From Metridium senile (taxonomy: Eukaryota; Cnidaria; Anthozoa; Actiniaria; Metridiidae), in the NCBI GenBank assembly GCA_949775045.1, contig OX459095.1, positions 28,159,564 through 28,223,563 on the forward strand: a stretch of 64,000 nt of DNA, in the 5' to 3' direction. How positions within the stretch are numbered: the first letter of the stretch is position 1; every line of letters begins with the position of its first letter. The position numbers and the translations under genes were made by a program. The notes under the pieces are model-generated. The model was not told the DNA's origin and searched no databases. It worked only from the letters and a program-made list of their open reading frames with translations. This document shows, in pieces, positions 57,865 to 64,000 of the stretch.

Positions 57865-60800
57865 TTATGTTATCTCAACCTGGGATGAGAGTTGTTTGGA
57901 TGGGTTACATGTGGGCACCTCATCTAAATCAAGCCTCTTAAACTTAGCTTTATAAATTAATAAACCAACTACGCATATCCCACTGGACACTACAGTTCCC
58001 CAATTCATCCATGCAACACTTGTCCCAGGAAACATAAAAGAAATACAAAATATTAAAAAAATCACATTCCCACCAGCCATTAGCATCACAGTCGTCAGAC
58101 CCTCAGCTATTGGGTACACAGTCTCTATCGCCATCTCAAACAATAGTGGTGTAGTACCATTAAAGAACAGTCCTCCAAGTATAATGGATGAATAGAGCAG
58201 GGTTTCTGAGAAAGGAATGATTCTTGAGCAAGTCAGACTAAATAGCAGTTGAGATATTGATGTACAAGCAAATAAGATGATGAGAACACTTTTGGTTTGT
58301 CGCTTGACATAATCAACAAATCTGTGAACAATAATACAAACTGTAAGTATAATAATAACATCCATAACAATAAAAATATAAAAAAAGTAAAACATGTAAA
58401 ATCAATAATCATATTATCATAACAATTAATATGATAATTAATAATTAATAATACATTCTTTTAACAACAGCATATGTACATAGTCTGTGGTTCTTCATCT
58501 GCTGGCACATGCACTCACTACCTCTAAATATTTTTCATATACATTACTCCTTACATGTTGATTTTTTAAACATGAAAAGGCTGGGGCTTTTACTCAATGT
58601 AATGTAATGTATACATTTATATTGTTCCTAATAGGCACAATATATATGTATGTACGGTACATTACATCGCGCAAAACATAGATTATTATATCCACACTCA
58701 CTAGATATGAGCACTCAAGTGCACTGATTGGCTCCCTACTACTAGGCTATCACCTCATATACCGTGGGTAGAAGAAAACAAACAAAATGGTGGAGCGTTT
58801 TGTCAAACTGAGCGAAGAAGAGATTAACTATTTACTAGAAAATAAAGAGGTCTTATTGTTTTAGTATATCCAGCAACTTATTGTCAAACTTAAAAGGAAA
58901 TAATAGTAACAACAAAGTACTAAAACTCGAAAAACTAGAACATTTTGTGAATGAATTTTGACTTGAAGAGCGCGCGCTACTGACACCATCACACGATTCT
59001 TCAGTTTGATTGAGAAAGCCAGATTAAAAAACTGTTCTTGAACTTTTCTTAATTCCTCCATCGTTCTAAAATATAGAGTAGTTTTAACACTAAAATTATG
59101 CTATTTTCAGCCGTTAAAAAAATTATTGAGAACAGGTTCCCATTTAAATCTGTACGTTCCCATTTAAATCTGTACTTATGCAAATTTTGTTGATGTGTGC
59201 TAAGCACACAGATCAACCAATCAGAGAAGTTCACTTCAGAAATAATATACTCTGATTGGTTTATCTGTGTGTTTAGCACACATCAACACAATTTGCATAA
59301 GTACATTTTTAAATGGGAAAGTACAGATTTAAATGGGAACCTGTTTGAGGGAGAAAATGACAAAAAACTTTCGATTATCTGTCATTTTGTCAAAATAAAA
59401 CGATTTCTTAAAATCTAGTTAATGTAAGATAAGTACGCCTCGTTGGCTATCAGCTCATGTACGACTCAATTTCGTGGAATAACTGTTAAATAACCTATTG
59501 TTAATTAGGTATTATTTACAAATCATGTGCATTCTTGAATAAATATGTTTTGAGGGAAGATTTACACGAAGACAACAATGTTGAAAAATAGTAGTGACAG
59601 TCACTGTAAGAATAGTCATCATTATGACAATAACAGTACTATATGAGCAACATATTTGTAATATGGCGACAATAATGAAAATAACAATAAATATATCAAT
59701 AATAGTAAGAAATGCAATCTATATGACCTTAGCAATATTGACAGGAACAACCTGAAATAAATTAAAAGTATTAATAATATAATCTAGTACTTACTTAGCT
59801 ATGACAATCCCAGATAAACATCCAGCTAAAGTAGCAGTACAACCTAGCAAGCCAGCTAGCTGCTCATTGACACCAAATGGTTTTACAGCCAATGCAAAAA
59901 CAGACATCCAGCCAAAATACACACCAAAACTAACAGAAAACAGGAATGCCAAATGAAAATATGATTTATCTCTGAAAAGTCTCCTCAATGCTTCTCTGTA
60001 GCTGTAAAGTTTTATTTCACATGATGCTGATGGTGGTAATGGCGGCTTATCGGGGAAATAAACCAATACACAAATCAATAGGAACCCACTTATAATTAAC
60101 TGCACTTCCATATATGAGATGATGCTGTTATACATTCCTTCAATGTCGTATAATGTAGCATTAGTAGTATTTGTGTGGGGTAGTGTCACCACAGGAACCA
60201 TACTTGGGCCAACAATAAAAGAAGCTGAGATCCCAAGATAAGCTAACAGTGTTGCAATTGCTGTTGCAGTGGTTCGTTCATTTGGCGGGAACCATGTTGC
60301 AGAAATAGAGGGAGGACCTCCCATTCCTATGGGAGTACTAAGCATAGCAATGAATTGCCCAGTGTGGACAAGAACAGTTCTAGTGGTTGGATCACTCACT
60401 GGGATGACTTGAAAGGCTTTTCCAGCAGTCATGAGGAAAGCACAAAGAATAACAGATACACGTAAACCTGATAGTAGAAATAACCAACATTTTTAGTTAT
60501 AAAAATATATACACCTACTTGCAAGAACGTTGTCATACGAAAAAAGGACATTTGCATTTAGTGTGTTAGGAATAAATTAAAAATACAAAAGAAAGAGTCC
60601 AGCTTCAATGATCATGCATATTTTGTACTTTTAATTTATTCCTAACCCACTATTCAAATGTTCTTTTTTCGTATGACAACGTTCTTGCAATTATAGGTGT
60701 AAATTACACTTAATTGTGATAATTAATTTCTGTTTCATTGTTTTAATATATAATTAGATACTAATATTTCAGCTTCTTAATAAATGCAAAAGCAAACACA

Positions 60801-61704
60801 GAGGTGGAACATGAATGAACTGGGAAGATGATGACAATTTTATAGTGATGTACATAATGGGATATTTTATTTAAGATACTTATATATAATTATAGTTATA
60901 AAAACTATAAAATATAAAGGATCTGGGTTTTTTTTCAAGCTAGTCTCTATTAAATGAAAATTTTCGAATAACAAGTCAATATGTCATAATTTGTAAATAA
61001 AAAATATATAAATAATAAAATATAATATAATATAATAAAATATAATATAATATAATATAATATAAATAAGAGACTTTTGTTAGCTTCAAATTTATTTATT
61101 GATTAAAATTATATTCTAGTTTTAATGGCCTCTGCCGCTGACCTAAGTAAAATCACTGACAATATAATATCTATTTCAATGGCGAAATACGAGATTTTCT
61201 ACTTTCCTCACTTTCATTATTTAACTAAATTATGCTATAAAAGATTTTAACTAATTATCTTTGTGCTCTAAGTAATCTGGAAATAGGGATTAAGCAATAA
61301 AATTGATTGTTTTTGTGATTTATAATGTTGTAGTTATCGATATATCGACATCTAGAACATAAACTTGCTATAAACTAAGTATAGCTCTTCTTACCTCTTT
61401 TATCCATTACCCAGGTCATAAATAAAGCACTCACAATCATAGCAATAGCTGCCCAACCTGACAGAAGTAAAATCTGCCAGTTTCCCCAACCGAACACGAT
61501 CTGACATGGCTCGGAGATCGGCCCCCAAGTATTCCACTCCATATTACAGACTAAAGCGATGGCCGTGTACAATGATAACACGTACCATCGACGTTTGTAG
61601 GTTTTCAAACGTTGTACATTTTCACTATTTTCAGATCCTTCAGCTTCTGCTGATTCTAATAGCCGAGAATATTCGTTGTTGATGCCTTCCATACCGGGTT
61701 TCAT
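57865..61704 (-). CDS. SLC49A4 (DIRC2)-like major facilitator transporter, intact copy
   Basis: Coding exons: 61395-61704, 59795-60467, 57865-58321; 479 aa; phases 1,2; GT-AG at all junctions. Human SLC49A4 is nearly the same length. Family signatures follow in order: RRW start of TM1 (residue about 37), [21 protein letters not shown] across the exon 1/2 junction, WFPPNERTTATAIA between TM4 and TM5, YFPDKPPLPPS before the central loop, GWMSVFALAVKPFG in TM7, and FEMAIETVYPIAEGLT near TM11. Twelve transmembrane helices are expected. The N-terminus has EYSRLL (11-16), an acidic dileucine signal of the [DE]xxxL[LI] type like the one that targets the human protein to lysosomes. SLC49A4 has been reported as a lysosomal proton-driven pyridoxine exporter; transfer of that substrate here is inference. 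Its left neighbour copy is a pseudogene. Confidence 0.9.
58787..58864 (+). pseudogene. Short RFVKLSEEEI fragment
   Basis: A frame MVERFVKLSEEEINYLLENKE then a stop, similar to the fragment at 51624-51741. It lies in intron 2 of the intact SLC49A4-like gene, on the opposite strand. Probably the first exon of a decayed mobile-element gene. Confidence 0.3.
59131..59345. mobile_element. Palindromic MITE with TGAG target duplication
   Basis: The ends AACAGGTTCCCATTTAAATC and complement; arms extend through TGCAAATT, TGATGTGTGCTAAGCACACAGAT and CAATCAGAG. TGAG flanks both sides (59127-59130, 59346-59349). In intron 2 of the intact SLC49A4-like gene. Confidence 0.85.
60512..60699. mobile_element. 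MITE of the CACCTA family, TA target duplication
   Basis: The ends CACCTACTTGCAAGAACGTTGTCATACG and CGTATGACAACGTTCTTGCAATTATAGGTG; TA at 60510-60511 and 60700-60701. Absent from the corresponding intron of the pseudogene copy (47452-47510), so it inserted after the duplication or was lost there. Confidence 0.85.
60985..61070 (+). repeat. TATAA microsatellite
   Basis: AT-only run of AATAT/TATAA units in intron 1 of the intact SLC49A4-like gene. Confidence 0.85.
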
Positions 61705-61798
61705 ATATTGTGATTACATATTAGTCACATGACCTCGAAATATACAATTGACTTGCTACGTCGTTGTTGTCACACAACCTTAACAGTGAAAAGTACTA

Positions 61799-63166
61799 CG
61801 AAAGCCGAGGAGGGACTTCAGACTTCAGACTTCAGAGATAATTATGTCTGAAGTCTGAAGTCTGAAATACAATTTTAGGACTTCAGACTTCAGACTTGAG
61901 AGATAATTATGTTACCTGTGGTCCCATCGAGTCATAAAAATGCTGTTTGTTTCATTCTTCTTCTTACGCTACAAGTTAATACGCATGCGCTGCAGTTCCA
62001 CAGGTATCCCAATCCAAATGTTTTTTAATAATCGCCCTCGTTCGTCGACGGCTGTAAGAGAGTTGTCGTAATTTGTACTACAAAGAGTTTTTATAGTCTT
62101 CATCGACAAAGATGCTTCCAGTTCTGCCAAAAACGATCCACATTCAAACGCACACATCTTTGAAGCTGAAAACGAACGTACTTTTCGATCTGAGTCTTTC
62201 CGCGAACTCGAAGAGGAATCAAAGCAAATCTATGATCAACCTATGTTCTGAATTGCTGACTAAATGTACAAATACAAAAACAAATACAGAACACTGTGCC
62301 ACAACAAACAACTGTTCAGCATCCAAACACTCTGATGATGGAGAAAACAAGAATCCTGTTGTTATGAAAAGAAGCAAGAACGACCATGAAAGTGCCATGT
62401 TTAATGGATCAAACGAACAGCACTATTTGCTTCTCGATAAATATTATTATCTTTATGGTAATTACATTGATTCTTTTAAACAATTTTACCGCTTAATACA
62501 TATGCTACAAAGTTTACATGTACTCGTGTTTGTATATATTAAGTCGTATAAGTCGATAATAGTCGTACCTAATATCGCGCACATCCTATTATCGTGCTTT
62601 TTGTAAAAAATAATATACATCTTCTAAAAAACTGCTTCAAAATTAATTAAAACAATTTTGGCTGGTTATTCTGTTGCAACCAAGTTTTTAGTTCACGTTT
62701 TTCAAAAAACTTTTACGGCACAGGATAGAAGATAATTATTGATTTTTTACGAAAAGCACGATAATGGGTTTGCGCGATAATAGGTACGTTTAGTTTAAGC
62801 TCATGTCATCTGCAGAAATTCTCTTCAATGAGTTCAATGCTTACCGTGGTTACTAACGAACCCTTGCATAGCGACAGAATGCACTATCGATACAGTTATT
62901 CAATTTTATCTATTAAGAAGACGTTCTTTGGTAATCTAGGGTTTTTTTCTACAATTCTTTAATCTTGGTTAACTCGTTTGTGGGTCGGTTGTGTGGGTTT
63001 TGGGAAATTCGTGATTTTGTGATTCCTGTGTTGATTTTTTGACCGCAAGAAATCCTCTTTACATTGCCAGATTTAACCAAGAAATGACCACCCATCAAAT
63101 GACATGCTCTGAGAGCGTCTTTGTTATCTCTGAAGTCTGAAGTCTGAAGTCCCTCCTCGGCTTTCG
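61799..63166. mobile_element. 1.37-kb element with 43-bp inverted repeats and TA target duplication
   Basis: The ends start CGAAAGCCGAGGAGGGACTTC and continue as CAGACTTCAGACTTCAGAGATAA; the other end is the perfect complement. TA flanks at 61797-61798 and 63167-63168. Just inside the left end (61840-61905) the CTTCAGACT motif recurs in both orientations. It lies about 95 bp upstream of the intact SLC49A4-like start codon. It contains one open frame (next entry). Confidence 0.88.
62112..62606 (+). CDS. Unrecognised open frame inside the 1.37-kb element
   Basis: A 164-aa frame, Asn/Lys/Thr-rich in the first 100 residues (for example KCTNTKTNTEHCATTNNCS) and hydrophobic and Tyr-rich after that. 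No transposase motif or zinc finger is convincing. It may be the relic of a transposon gene or chance. A second frame across 62130-62230 (EAENERTFRSESFRELEEES) is equally unassigned. Confidence 0.22.
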   Translation: MLPVLPKTIHIQTHTSLKLKTNVLFDLSLSANSKRNQSKSMINLCSELLTKCTNTKTNTEHCATTNNCSASKHSDDGENKNPVVMKRSKNDHESAMFNGSNEQHYLLLDKYYYLYGNYIDSFKQFYRLIHMLQSLHVLVFVYIKSYKSIIVVPNIAHILLSCFL

Positions 63167-63168
63167 TA

Positions 63169-64000
<832 letters not shown>

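Noticed and set aside
62112..62230. THAP-type zinc finger in the 1.37-kb element
   Set aside because: A 'FHRYPNPNVF'-like string upstream suggested it, but the cysteine and histidine pattern and the frame are not maintained.

Overview
The window is animal nuclear DNA: AT-rich, with multi-exon genes, GT-AG introns, tRNA-derived SINEs, many short inverted-repeat transposons and simple repeats. Two tandem astacin metalloproteases end in a Cys-rich domain ('FGVQ-YGECW') that I associate with secreted cnidarian proteins. A cnidarian, probably an anthozoan, is therefore my best guess; this is inference and no species can be named.

Layout. At the left edge, only the signal-peptide exon of a minus-strand secreted or membrane protein is visible (604-664). 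Next, 2620-8946 (+) is a single-pass membrane protein with an extracellular LamG/concanavalin A-like domain, a Gly-Ser linker and a short cytoplasmic tail. A gene-poor stretch with an 18-copy minisatellite follows. Two paralogous plus-strand genes come next, at 12448-23558 (661 aa) and 30204-39632 (652 aa). Each has 13 coding exons with identical intron phases and the same order: signal peptide, prodomain with an aspartate switch, astacin protease, two TSP1 repeats, MAM domain, Cys-rich C-terminus. They look like secreted zymogens that bind matrix or cell surfaces.

From about 42.4 kb everything is on the minus strand. There is a one-exon MAPEG/TMEM79-like membrane protein (42470-43042), then a tandemly duplicated region carrying an SLC49A4 (DIRC2)-like major facilitator transporter. 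The right copy (57865-61704, 479 aa) is intact. The left copy (45760-54548) is a pseudogene with three lesions: a 5.8-kb transposon inside exon 1, a 1-bp insertion in exon 2 and a lost splice donor. Between them lies a rearranged scar in which a decayed SLC49A4 end abuts a truncated MAPEG/TMEM79 start.

The most interesting material is in the non-coding structure. (1) Two DNA transposons, 5837 bp and 844 bp, share CACAGG-type termini and both have exact 7-bp target duplications. (2) The first astacin gene carries a 113-bp tandem array that re-copies the end of exon 6 together with its 5' splice site, and a second duplicated exon end in intron 4. (3) Several MITE families have TA target duplications, and one of them seems to have seeded the 18-copy minisatellite. 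The duplicated transporter region also gives an empty site that dates the large insertion after the duplication. All exon coordinates were assembled by hand from splice-site consensus and reading frame, without transcripts.
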